From assembly GCF_014193675.1 (NCBI RefSeq), contig NZ_BLXZ01000004.1, positions 1 through 64,000 of the forward strand: 64,000 bases of DNA, read 5' to 3'. Positions within the stretch are counted from its first letter, which is position 1. Every line of letters begins with the position of its first letter. The position numbers were made by a program, and so were the translations under genes. The stretch comes from Geomonas limicola (GTDB lineage: Bacteria > Desulfobacterota > Desulfuromonadia > Geobacterales > Geobacteraceae). Under the pieces are notes generated by a model that was given only the letters and a program-made list of their open reading frames with translations, had not been told where the DNA came from and did no database searches. Shown here one piece after another: positions 25,325 to 33,011 of the stretch.

Positions 25325-26020
25325 CTAGCGGTCGCCCCCCCTAAGGAGGCGGTATTTCAGTTCGGCGAGCTGCCAGTCTTCCTCGGTATCGATGTCCTGG
25401 ACCTCGGTTTCCGGCAGCTCGAGCGCTACGGTCTGCTCGCCGAAGAGGCTGCGGCTTGCCAGAAACGGGGGGACCCGGAAGAAGTAGAACTGGCCGCTGT
25501 CGTGGAAGGCCGGGGTCAGGTCCTGGGAGCGGCTGTTGCGGAACTCGGGGTGGCGAAAGGCGAGCCGCCCGTCCCTGATCTCCAGGGCGCGCTCGATGGG
25601 GAAGCTGAAGCGCACCACCGGGACCGCGGCGTCGGCGCCGCTCGTAAGAAGCAGCCGGTGGGCCTCCCTGAGCCTCTCCGCAGTCACGAAGGGGGCCGTG
25701 GGGTAGAGGCAGCAGGCGCAGTCGAACTCCTCGCCGCGCCGCGCGTATTCGGCCAGGACCTCCAGGAGCACCTCGGCCGTGGTGGCGAAGTCGTCCGAGG
25801 TGGCCGCCGAGCGCAGGAAGGGGACCTCGGCTCCCAGTTCCCGGGCCACCTGGGCGATCTCCGCGTCGTCGGTGGAGACCATGACCCGGCTGAAACAGCC
25901 CGATTCGAGGGCGGCGGCGATGGAGTAGGCGATGATGGGGCGCCCAAGGAACGAGCGGATGTTCTTGCGCGGGATCCGCTTGCTGCCGCCGCGGGCGGTG
26001 ACGATGGCGAGGCAGTTCAC
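25325..26020 (-). CDS. pseF: CMP-pseudaminic acid synthetase PseF
   Basis: This 231-residue CMP-sugar synthetase has the nucleotide-binding motif ARGGSKRIPRKN (9-20), followed by STDDAEIA, CCLYPTAPF and DIDTEEDW. It activates pseudaminic acid with CTP. The start is GTG 26018-26020, which overlaps the pseC stop as GTGA, so it is translationally coupled to pseC. Pathway context (pseB, pseC, pseG, pseH, pseI all present) separates it from NeuA and LegF. Confidence 0.92.
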   Translation of the reverse strand: MNCLAIVTARGGSKRIPRKNIRSFLGRPIIAYSIAAALESGCFSRVMVSTDDAEIAQVARELGAEVPFLRSAATSDDFATTAEVLLEVLAEYARRGEEFDCACCLYPTAPFVTAERLREAHRLLLTSGADAAVPVVRFSFPIERALEIRDGRLAFRHPEFRNSRSQDLTPAFHDSGQFYFFRVPPFLASRSLFGEQTVALELPETEVQDIDTEEDWQLAELKYRLLRGGDR

Positions 26021-27186
26021 GAAAGCGCCTCCCTGACAAGCCCGACCACCCGGTCCTGCTGCGCCTCCTCGAGCCCCGGGTAGAGCGGCAGGGTGAGCGC
26101 CTGGGCGTAGTAGGCCTCGGCCTGGGGGAACATCCCGGGGGCGAAGCCGAGGCGGCGGTAGTAGGGCTGGGTGTGTACCGGCTGGTAGTGGACGTTCACC
26201 CCGACGCCGGCCTGGCGCAGTTGGTCAAAAAGTTGACGACGCGTCAGCCGGGCCCGTTCCGGGTCGAGGCGCACCACGAAGAGGTGCCAGGCGGAACGCG
26301 CCTCGGACGCCTGCCAGGGGAGTACCAGCGGCAGTCCCTCAAGGAGTTCCCGGTAGCGTTCGGCAAGCAGGCGGCGCCGCTCCACGAATTCCTCGAGCCT
26401 CTCCAGCTGGCTTAGGCCCAGGGCGGCCTGCAGGTCGGTCATCCGGTAGTTGAAGCCGAGTTCCAGCTGCTGGTAGTACCAGTCGCCGTCCGGCTCCCCC
26501 TCCATGAGCGCAGGGTCGCGGGTGATGCCGTGGCTGCGCAGGCGCACCAGCCGCTCGTTGAGTTCCGGGGACTGGGTAAGGAGCATCCCCCCCTCGCCGG
26601 TGGTGACGATCTTCACCGGGTGGAAGCTGAACACGGTCAGGTCGCTGTAGCGGCAGTTCCCCACCGGCTCCTCCTGATAGCTCGCGCCGATGGCGTGGCT
26701 CGCGTCCTCGACGACGCGCACCCCGTAGGCGGCTGCCAGCTCGGCGATGCGCTCCATGGCGCAGGGTTGGCCGGAGAAGTGGACCGGGACCAGCACCTTA
26801 GGGAGGCTTCCGGTCTGCGCCGCACGCTCGAGCTTCCTCTCAAGCGCTACGGGGCAGAGGTTGTAGCTTTTCGGGTCGATGTCCACGAAGTCGACTAAGG
26901 CGCCGCAGTAACGGGCGCAGTTGGCCGAGGCGACGAAGGTGTTGGGTGAGGTCCAGAGGGTGTCGCCGGGGCCGAGCCCCAGGGCCAGGCAGGCGAGGTG
27001 CAGGGCCGAGGTCGCGCTGTTCACGGCGACGGCGTGCGCCGCGCCGCAGCGGGCCGCGACACCGGCCTCGAAGCGCGGCAGCGTCGGCCCCTGGGTGAGC
27101 CAGTCCGAGCGGAGCACTGCGCAGACCGCCTCGATGTCGGCCTCGGAGACGGACTGCCGTCCGTATGGGATGAAGGGGTGCGGCAT
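26017..27186 (-). CDS. pseC: UDP-4-amino-4,6-dideoxy-N-acetyl-beta-L-altrosamine transaminase PseC
   Basis: This 389-residue DegT/DnrJ/EryC1/StrS aminotransferase has the catalytic Lys at 192 (FSFHPVKIVTTGEGG), VEDASHAIGA for the PLP ring, and HYQPVHTQPYY near the C-terminus. It aminates C4 of the PseB product. ATG 27184-27186 follows AAAGG and lies 14 nt after the pseB stop; the open frame continues upstream but overlaps pseB. A perfect GTCAA-N4-TTGAC dyad at 26224-26237 falls inside the coding sequence and is probably coincidental. Confidence 0.93.
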   Translation of the reverse strand: MPHPFIPYGRQSVSEADIEAVCAVLRSDWLTQGPTLPRFEAGVAARCGAAHAVAVNSATSALHLACLALGLGPGDTLWTSPNTFVASANCARYCGALVDFVDIDPKSYNLCPVALERKLERAAQTGSLPKVLVPVHFSGQPCAMERIAELAAAYGVRVVEDASHAIGASYQEEPVGNCRYSDLTVFSFHPVKIVTTGEGGMLLTQSPELNERLVRLRSHGITRDPALMEGEPDGDWYYQQLELGFNYRMTDLQAALGLSQLERLEEFVERRRLLAERYRELLEGLPLVLPWQASEARSAWHLFVVRLDPERARLTRRQLFDQLRQAGVGVNVHYQPVHTQPYYRRLGFAPGMFPQAEAYYAQALTLPLYPGLEEAQQDRVVGLVREALS

Positions 27187-27200
27187 CGGGAACCTTTCGA

Positions 27201-28211
27201 TCAGACGGTGAACTGCGGGTCGACGTGCTGACGCACCAGCTCGCGGATCTGTTCCACCGAGAGCCAGTCGGTATTCTCTCCGCTGTTGTAGCGGAACCCC
27301 TGCGGGCAGGGCTTGCCGTTGTAGGTCTTCAGGAACTTCTCCTGGTCCCAGAGGGGATAGGAGGGGAGGATGACGAAGTAGTTGTCGAACTCCACGGTGT
27401 TGAGCGAGTCGGTCTCGGTGATCATCTCCTCGTGGATCTTCTCGCCCGGGCGGATCCCCACCACCTTGTGCGGGCACCCCGGTGCCAGGGCCTCGGCCAG
27501 CTCGCCGATCCGGTAGCTCGGGATCTTCGGGACGAAGATCTCGCCCCCCCACATGTGCTGGATGGCATAGTAGACCAAGTTGACGCCGTCTTCCAGAGTG
27601 ATGTTGAAGCGGGTCATCGCCTCATCGGTGATCGGGATGACCCCCTTCTCGCGTTCCTTGAGGAAGAACGGGATCACGCTGCCGCGGCTCCCCATGACGT
27701 TGCCGTAGCGCACCACCGAGAAGTTCAGGTCCCTCTTGCCGCGGAACAGGTTCGCCGCGGTGAAGAGCTTGTCCGAGCAGAGCTTCGTTGCCCCGTAGAG
27801 GTTGATGGGGGCGGCGGCCTTGTCGGTGGAGAGCGCCACCACCTGCTTCACGTTGGTGGCGATGGCGGCCTCGATGATGTTCTGGGCCCCGAGGATGTTG
27901 GTCTTCACCGCCTCGAAGGGGTTGTACTCGCAGGCGGGCACCTGCTTCAGCGCCGCCGCGTGGATCACCGTGTCGATCCCCTCGAAGGCCCGCAGGAGCC
28001 GTTCGCGGTCCCGGACGTCGCCGATGAAGTAGCGCATCTGCGGGTACTCGCGCTCCGGAAACTGCTGCTGCATCTCGTACTGCTTCAGCTCGTCGCGCGA
28101 GTAGACCACCAGGCGCTCCACGCCCGGGTGCTGGGCCAGGGTCATGGCGACGAATTTTTTACCAAAAGAGCCGGTACCACCGGTAACCAGAATCGATTTG
28201 CCTTTTAACAT
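27201..28211 (-). CDS. pseB: UDP-N-acetylglucosamine 4,6-dehydratase/5-epimerase PseB
   Basis: The 336-residue extended SDR has the NAD motif VTGGTGSFG (9-17), the STDKAAAP segment and the catalytic LYGATK (Tyr near 139, Lys four residues on). It catalyses the first step from UDP-GlcNAc to pseudaminic acid. Two ATG codons lie in tandem (28212-28214 and 28209-28211); AAGGGAGG is 1 nt from the first and 4 nt from the second. I use the second, but ATGA overlap with the upstream stop would favour the first. Confidence 0.94.
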   Translation of the reverse strand: MLKGKSILVTGGTGSFGKKFVAMTLAQHPGVERLVVYSRDELKQYEMQQQFPEREYPQMRYFIGDVRDRERLLRAFEGIDTVIHAAALKQVPACEYNPFEAVKTNILGAQNIIEAAIATNVKQVVALSTDKAAAPINLYGATKLCSDKLFTAANLFRGKRDLNFSVVRYGNVMGSRGSVIPFFLKEREKGVIPITDEAMTRFNITLEDGVNLVYYAIQHMWGGEIFVPKIPSYRIGELAEALAPGCPHKVVGIRPGEKIHEEMITETDSLNTVEFDNYFVILPSYPLWDQEKFLKTYNGKPCPQGFRYNSGENTDWLSVEQIRELVRQHVDPQFTV

Positions 28212-30574
28212 CATGCCTCCCTTAGGGTGCTGGTACGCTGCCAGAGGTGACTGCACAGTGCATGCCAGAAAGCGGTGCCGCTGAACTGCGTCGCGGCCTT
28301 GCGGCTGCCGGAGCGGGCAATTGCCGCGCGCTCTTCTTCATGTTCCAGGTAGTGCTGCACCTTGGCGACCAGGTCGTCCGCGTCGCGGTAGGGGACGTAG
28401 TCGACCATGGGGGTGAACCACCGGGCGAGCGGGCTCTCCTCGGGCTCCAGGAGCAGGGCGCCGCACGAGAGGGCCTGCAGCGCGGCGCGTGCCGCGTCCT
28501 GCGGGCCGGCGGCGCCGCGGAGGCTGAGCGCCAGCCGGGAGCGCTTCAGTTGCGCGGCCAGCTCGCTGCCGACCAGGGGGGGGCAGGACCTTCTTCCCTG
28601 CGCCACTCCGAGCTTCAGGTAGTGGTCCAGGGGGTGCAGGCCGCTTTGCCCCGCGTCCGGGTAGGTCGCCAGGTAGTAGAACCCGTCGAAGGCGGGGTGT
28701 GGGGTGTGGCACCACTCGAGGGGGGCGTTGAGGTAGTACCAAAGCGGGTTGCACCCCGGGGCCTGTGCATCGGGATACAGGCTGCGGTAGTAGGCGGTAT
28801 CGAAGAGCGGGTTCGGGTTGTAGTCGAGCCGCCAGCCGACCTCCTGGTAGTGAGTGAGCGCATCCATCCCCTCGGGAAGCGTCACCGGGTGCGCCGTCAG
28901 GTAGTACTGCTCGTCAAACAGCGAGCTCTGGAAGTTGCATGCCTCCTCAAGGCTGCGGCCCTGGCGCATGAAGTAGTCGAAGCGCCAGTCCCGGATCCCC
29001 TGCACCTCGACCTGTGCCGCCACGAGGGGGCGGAGGTCGGCCAGCGCCTGCGGGGACCCCAGCGGCTCGCCCAGGCACAGGATCCCCAGGTCGCGCTCGA
29101 GACCCGGGTCGTGGAAGGTGTGAGCCGGAAGCGGCGGCCAGAGCTCCAGCCGGTTCCCCGGTTTCGGCTCAGGTACCAGGTGCACCCGGCACTCCGCCTG
29201 GCGGTAGTACTGAGCCAGTGCCTGGTTTTCCGGGGTGTCCCAGGTGAGTGCCACCGGGATGCCACTGTGGGCCAGGAAGGCGAGCGTGGAAGGCTTGACC
29301 GGGTTCACCTCGAGCTGTGAGGAGATCACCACGGCGTCGAAGGGGCCAGCCTGCATCGCGGCGGCGAACGCGGTGTCGGCGCTGAGGCCGAAGTCGTGCC
29401 AGAGCTGGTCCGTGTAGAGGATGCAGGCGTCGTACTCGGGGCACTCGAGGAGCGCCTCGACCTGGGTCCAGGATGCCTGGGAGGTTCCCCCACCGGGCAT
29501 CCCCCCTTCCCAGCGCGGGGTCACCAGCAACAGGCGCGGGCGGTCGGCGGCCGGTTCGGATTCTTCCTGGTGCGCTCCGCCTGGCGGCAGGGTGCGGTCG
29601 AACTCGCCGACCAGGGAGCGCAGGCAGCGGCGCAGCTCCTCGTGCTCGGCGTGCCAGGGGGGGTGCTCCCGGTAGACGTTGAAGGCGGGGAAGAGCAGGT
29701 GCGCGGCGCAGCTCGCCTGGAAGTGCCTGATCACGATCTTTTCGGCCGCCTGCTCTGTCATGCCGGTGGTTTCGGCAAGGATGCGGGTCCCCAGTTCCCG
29801 GTAGTACTGGTAGCACTCGGCGAAGGTCGGGGTCAGGATCCAGTCGATGTGTTCCGGGGAGCGCCCCTCGATCAGGTTCGGGTTGGTGAGGTGCTGGGCC
29901 CCTTTTTGCCTGAAGGAGTGCAGGTGGTCGAACGACTTCAGCTTCCCGTAGATCAGGGTGCAGAAGTTGGGGACCAGCTCGCCCAGAAGCGAGTTGTCCA
30001 GGTTGGGGAGGTGCTGGAACCGAAACGGCACGGCGCGGGTTTCGGTCCTGAAGATGGAGTAGGTGATGAGCGGGTTGTGGATCGAGTAGTAGGCGAGCCG
30101 CTCGTCCGCCGTCTCCTGTTCGATGGAGGGGATGTAGTACTCCCAGAAGTTGGTGACCGGCCCCTCGTGGGTGTCGGTCCCCTTGTCGTACCCGGTCAGG
30201 GTATAGGTGATCATTCGGCCGCCGGCACACGAGTAATCCGGGTTGTGCTCCAGAAAGTCGATGCAGCGCTCGATGGAGGAGGGGACCAGGTAGTCGTCGT
30301 CGCCGCAGCATGCGACGTACTTCGTGGTGACCTGGGGCATAAACAGCGCCAGCACCTCGAGAACCCCCTGGTGCTCGCAGTTAAGGTACTGCACCCGGGG
30401 GAACCGGTGTTCCTCCAAAAAGGCGATCATCCGGCGGCGGGTCGCCGCGTCGCTGGAGTCGCCGACCAAAAGGTGCCCCTTGAACCCGTTGTCGTGATAG
30501 TACCGGATGGTCCGTATCATATAGTCGGGGCGCTTGAAGGTCGGGATGATGATGGTGAGTTCGGAGGACAGCAT
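28211..30574 (-). CDS. GT2 glycosyltransferase with FDxxYY repeats and C-terminal GT-B-like region
   Basis: The 787-residue protein starts with a GT2-type domain (ELTIIIPTFKRPDYM, CCGDDDYLVPSS as the DxD site, to about 250). A central region follows (about 345-540; LLLVTPRWEGGMPGGGTSQASW looks like the start of a GT-B domain). Residues 551-661 hold three repeats of the pattern FDxxYYLxxYPD...G..PLxHYLxxG. The C-terminal 120 residues resemble the end of a GT1/GT4 domain (SCGALLLEPEESPLARWF). It is the first gene of the pse operon and overlaps pseB. The acceptor and donor are unknown. Confidence 0.75.
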   Translation of the reverse strand: MLSSELTIIIPTFKRPDYMIRTIRYYHDNGFKGHLLVGDSSDAATRRRMIAFLEEHRFPRVQYLNCEHQGVLEVLALFMPQVTTKYVACCGDDDYLVPSSIERCIDFLEHNPDYSCAGGRMITYTLTGYDKGTDTHEGPVTNFWEYYIPSIEQETADERLAYYSIHNPLITYSIFRTETRAVPFRFQHLPNLDNSLLGELVPNFCTLIYGKLKSFDHLHSFRQKGAQHLTNPNLIEGRSPEHIDWILTPTFAECYQYYRELGTRILAETTGMTEQAAEKIVIRHFQASCAAHLLFPAFNVYREHPPWHAEHEELRRCLRSLVGEFDRTLPPGGAHQEESEPAADRPRLLLVTPRWEGGMPGGGTSQASWTQVEALLECPEYDACILYTDQLWHDFGLSADTAFAAAMQAGPFDAVVISSQLEVNPVKPSTLAFLAHSGIPVALTWDTPENQALAQYYRQAECRVHLVPEPKPGNRLELWPPLPAHTFHDPGLERDLGILCLGEPLGSPQALADLRPLVAAQVEVQGIRDWRFDYFMRQGRSLEEACNFQSSLFDEQYYLTAHPVTLPEGMDALTHYQEVGWRLDYNPNPLFDTAYYRSLYPDAQAPGCNPLWYYLNAPLEWCHTPHPAFDGFYYLATYPDAGQSGLHPLDHYLKLGVAQGRRSCPPLVGSELAAQLKRSRLALSLRGAAGPQDAARAALQALSCGALLLEPEESPLARWFTPMVDYVPYRDADDLVAKVQHYLEHEEERAAIARSGSRKAATQFSGTAFWHALCSHLWQRTSTLREA

Positions 30575-30669
30575 GCTTTCTCCTCGCAGGCAGCGTGCCG
30601 GCGGCAGGGGTGTCCGGGGGCGGCTGTCGGTCCCCTGGTGCCGGGGACCGCGCCGTGACCCGGCGCCCG

Positions 30670-30692
30670 AAAAAGGGCCCCTAAAAGGGGCC
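30670..30692 (-). terminator. Intrinsic terminator (minus strand)
   Basis: Read on the minus strand, GGCCCC (30692-30687) pairs with GGGGCC (30681-30676), and CTTTTT follows (30675-30670). It begins 6 nt after the stop of the E1-like dehydratase gene and separates that short operon from the pse/glycosyltransferase operon. The 30575-30669 spacer also holds a 7-bp inverted repeat (30629-30635 with 30643-30649). Confidence 0.8.
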
Positions 30693-30697
30693 GGGTA

Positions 30698-31897
30698 TCA
30701 GCGGTAACGAGCCAGGAACAGGTCGATGACGTTCAGGATGTAGTCCATCTCCTCGAGGCCCAGGTCCTGGTGCACCCCGATGTGCAGGCCGTACTGCCCG
30801 AGGTACTCCGCGTTGGGGAACTGTCCCAGCCGGTACCCAAGCGGTGCGAAGCCCGGACACTGGGTCGGCATGGAAACGAACAGGGTGCGGGTCTCGATGC
30901 CGCGCTCCTCGAGGTGCCGGGTCAATTCCGACCTGGTGAAGGGGGCCCCCTCGTTGATGACGATGGGGATGGCGTGCGGGCCGATCTTCTCGTGCGGCTC
31001 CTCCTTGATGGAAGAGAGGAAGGGGGCGAAGCGGTCGAAGCGTTCCAGCACGTGGAGCAGGTTCTGGTGGCGTTTTCCCAGGATCTCCCGGTAGAACTCG
31101 AGGGCGCCGATGCCGATGGCGGCCTCCAGCTCGTTCATCTTGCAGGAGTAGCCGATGCGGTCGAAGGTGAAGCGGACGTCCTCGCCCCCGGGGCCGCGGA
31201 AGCGCTTGGCGCAGTAGTCGGCCCCGGCATTCAGGATGCAGTGCTTGCAGGTGCAGTTGCGGCCGTGGGATCTCAACGACCTGAGGATCTCGCCGTACTC
31301 CTCGTTGTCGGTGGTGACCACACCCCCCTCGCCGGTGGTGATGATGTGGGCGACGTAGGTGCTGAAGGCGGCGAGGTCGGCCAGGGTGCCGGCGCTGCGC
31401 CCCTTGTAGCTTGCGCCGTGGGCCTCGGCGGCGTCCTCCACCACCAAAAGCCCGTGGGCCTTCGCGATGGCGTTGATGGTGTCCATCTCGGCGGGCTTGC
31501 CCATCAGGTGCACCGGCAGGATGGCCCGGGTGCGCGGGGTGATGGCGGCCTCGATGCGGGAGTGGTCGATGTTCAGCGTGTCGCGCTCGATATCGACGAA
31601 GACCGGGGTGAAGCCGGCGTGCAGCACCGCGTTGCCGGTGGCCACGAAGGAGAGGGAGGGGACGATCACCTCGTCGCCCCGCTTGGCCCCCAGGTCGTGC
31701 AGCACCGCCAGGGCCAGGATGTCGGCATCGGTGCCGCTCGACACGGCCACCGCTTCGCGCGCGCCCACCAGGCGGGCGAAGCCGTCCTCGAACTCGCGCA
31801 CCAGCTTGCCGCTGGAGATGCGCTTCTGGTCGAGCGCCTCGACGATGAGTTCCTTGGCGCGGTCGGTGATGGTGATGGTTCCAAAAGGTATCTTCAT
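30698..31897 (-). CDS. RfbH/E1-like sugar 3-dehydratase (DegT family, His in place of the PLP Lys, predicted Fe-S site)
   Basis: The 399-residue product is a DegT/StrS-fold protein, but the Lys that binds PLP is replaced: FSTYVAHIITTGEGG puts His at 184. The segment NCTCKHCILNAGADYC supplies Cys215, Cys217, Cys220 and Cys229. These two features are the hallmarks of CDP-4-keto-6-deoxyglucose 3-dehydrase (E1/RfbH/AscC), which uses PMP and a [2Fe-2S] cluster to remove the C3 hydroxyl. I infer that it makes a 3-deoxy (3,6-dideoxy) sugar. No obvious E3 flavin/Fe-S reductase is nearby. Start ATG 31895-31897 has GAGGA 8-10 nt upstream. Confidence 0.82.
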   Translation of the reverse strand: MKIPFGTITITDRAKELIVEALDQKRISSGKLVREFEDGFARLVGAREAVAVSSGTDADILALAVLHDLGAKRGDEVIVPSLSFVATGNAVLHAGFTPVFVDIERDTLNIDHSRIEAAITPRTRAILPVHLMGKPAEMDTINAIAKAHGLLVVEDAAEAHGASYKGRSAGTLADLAAFSTYVAHIITTGEGGVVTTDNEEYGEILRSLRSHGRNCTCKHCILNAGADYCAKRFRGPGGEDVRFTFDRIGYSCKMNELEAAIGIGALEFYREILGKRHQNLLHVLERFDRFAPFLSSIKEEPHEKIGPHAIPIVINEGAPFTRSELTRHLEERGIETRTLFVSMPTQCPGFAPLGYRLGQFPNAEYLGQYGLHIGVHQDLGLEEMDYILNVIDLFLARYR

Positions 31898-32041
31898 GTC
31901 CTGGTGTCCTCGTACGGTTAATTGATGGTTCAGGCGCGAGCATCGGTCGCTACAGTCGTGCAACGTGCTCTCCCTGGTTGCCGCGGGCGGGACTAAGGCC
32001 GCCCCGGGGGCACGGTACTGAATTTTGACAGCGGCCCGGCG

Positions 32042-32992
32042 TCAGCGGGGCTGGGCGCGGTACCACGCCAAGGTCTCGACGATGCCGGTTTCCAGCGGGA
32101 CCTCCGGGCTCCAGCCCAGCTCCTGCTGCGCCTTCTGCGCGTCGAGCACGATGGTGGTCGGGATGCTCGGCTTCGACAGGTCGTGCTCGATGGTCAGGCG
32201 GCGCCCCGAAAGGCGCACCACGGCCTGTACCAGGTCGCGCACCGTGACCGCGACGCCGCTGCCGGCGTTGTAGAGCCGGAAGGGCTCCTGCTGCTTCTCG
32301 AGCGCCAACTTGACGAAGCGCACGAGATCGGAGACGTGCAGCAGGTCGCGCCCCTCCTCGCCCTTCCCCCAGATCACCACCTTGTCGGCGCCGGGCATCT
32401 CGACCTTGGCGATGGTCGCCCCGAAGACGTGGGAGCGCTTCAGGTCGTACTTGTCGTAGGGGCCGTAGATATTGGAATGGCGGATGACGGTGTACCGGGT
32501 CTGCCCCAGCCGCGCGTAGAACTCGCACATCTTCTCGAAGTAGATCTTGTTCCAGGCGCCGCCGAAGTAGTTGGGGAACACCTCCAGGTTCGCGTCGAAA
32601 TCGGACTCCTTCTGCGGCGTCAGGCGGTTCTGGTACATCACCGAGCAGCTGAAAAAGACCAGGCGGGAGACCATAAGCTCGTGGGCAACCCGGAAGATGA
32701 GCGAATTCATGATGGCGTTGTCGGTGATGTGCATCTGCGGCTTGGCAGCCGCGTCCCCGGCCCCGGAGGTGACCGCGGCTGCCTGGAGCACCACGTCCAT
32801 GCCGGTGAGCACCCGCTCCACGTCCTCGGCCCGGGTCAGGTCGGCCTGCACCATGGTGAGCCCCGGCAGTTCCAGCGGGCGCGAGCGGAAGTAGCTCCCA
32901 TACACCTGGTACTTCCCCTCTTTCACGAAGTACTCGGTGAGATTGCGGCCGATAAAGCCGGTGGCCCCCAGGATGAGCAGTTTTTTCTTCAT
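32042..32992 (-). CDS. NAD-dependent epimerase/dehydratase-like protein with atypical active site
   Basis: This is a 316-residue extended SDR. LILGATGFIGRNL (residues 6-18) is the NAD-binding motif. VLQAAAVTSG, FFSCSVMY and RHSNIYGPYDKYD are the usual later motifs. The region that should carry YxxxK reads NYFGGAWNKIYFEKMCEFY: a Lys is present, but no Tyr stands four residues before it. The neighbouring paralog is altered at the same place. It could be a GDP- or CDP-sugar epimerase/reductase with shifted catalytic residues, or a binding partner. It ends a three-gene sigma-54 operon with the adjacent paralog and the E1-like dehydratase. Confidence 0.75.
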   Translation of the reverse strand: MKKKLLILGATGFIGRNLTEYFVKEGKYQVYGSYFRSRPLELPGLTMVQADLTRAEDVERVLTGMDVVLQAAAVTSGAGDAAAKPQMHITDNAIMNSLIFRVAHELMVSRLVFFSCSVMYQNRLTPQKESDFDANLEVFPNYFGGAWNKIYFEKMCEFYARLGQTRYTVIRHSNIYGPYDKYDLKRSHVFGATIAKVEMPGADKVVIWGKGEEGRDLLHVSDLVRFVKLALEKQQEPFRLYNAGSGVAVTVRDLVQAVVRLSGRRLTIEHDLSKPSIPTTIVLDAQKAQQELGWSPEVPLETGIVETLAWYRAQPR

Positions 32993-33011
32993 GGTGTGGC
33001 TCCGTAGCAGG

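Noticed and set aside
26224..26237. Perfect GTCAA-N4-TTGAC dyad inside pseC
   Set aside because: It is within coding sequence, far from any promoter-like site, and is explained by the codons for Gln-Leu-Phe-Asp-Gln; probably coincidental.
30586..30600. CGGCAC-N5-CTGC sigma-54-like site before the glycosyltransferase at 28211-30574
   Set aside because: The start of transcription would fall on the start codon itself, leaving no leader, and the -12 element is imperfect.
30698..31897. Sugar aminotransferase (PseC-like) call for this gene
   Set aside because: The PLP Lys is replaced by His184 and four Cys residues match a Fe-S site, so transamination is unlikely.
30681..31943. A 420-codon minus-strand frame overlapping the dehydratase gene in another phase
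   Set aside because: The product is Arg/Gly/His-rich with no domain; the other frame gives a full DegT-fold protein.
31960..31974. Possible sigma-54 site (GGGAGA-N5-TTGCA) before the 3-dehydratase gene, with a TTTGAC half-dyad at 32024-32029
   Set aside because: The -12 part is good but the -24 part keeps only GG. The 144-bp gap may still hold a promoter, but I cannot support it.
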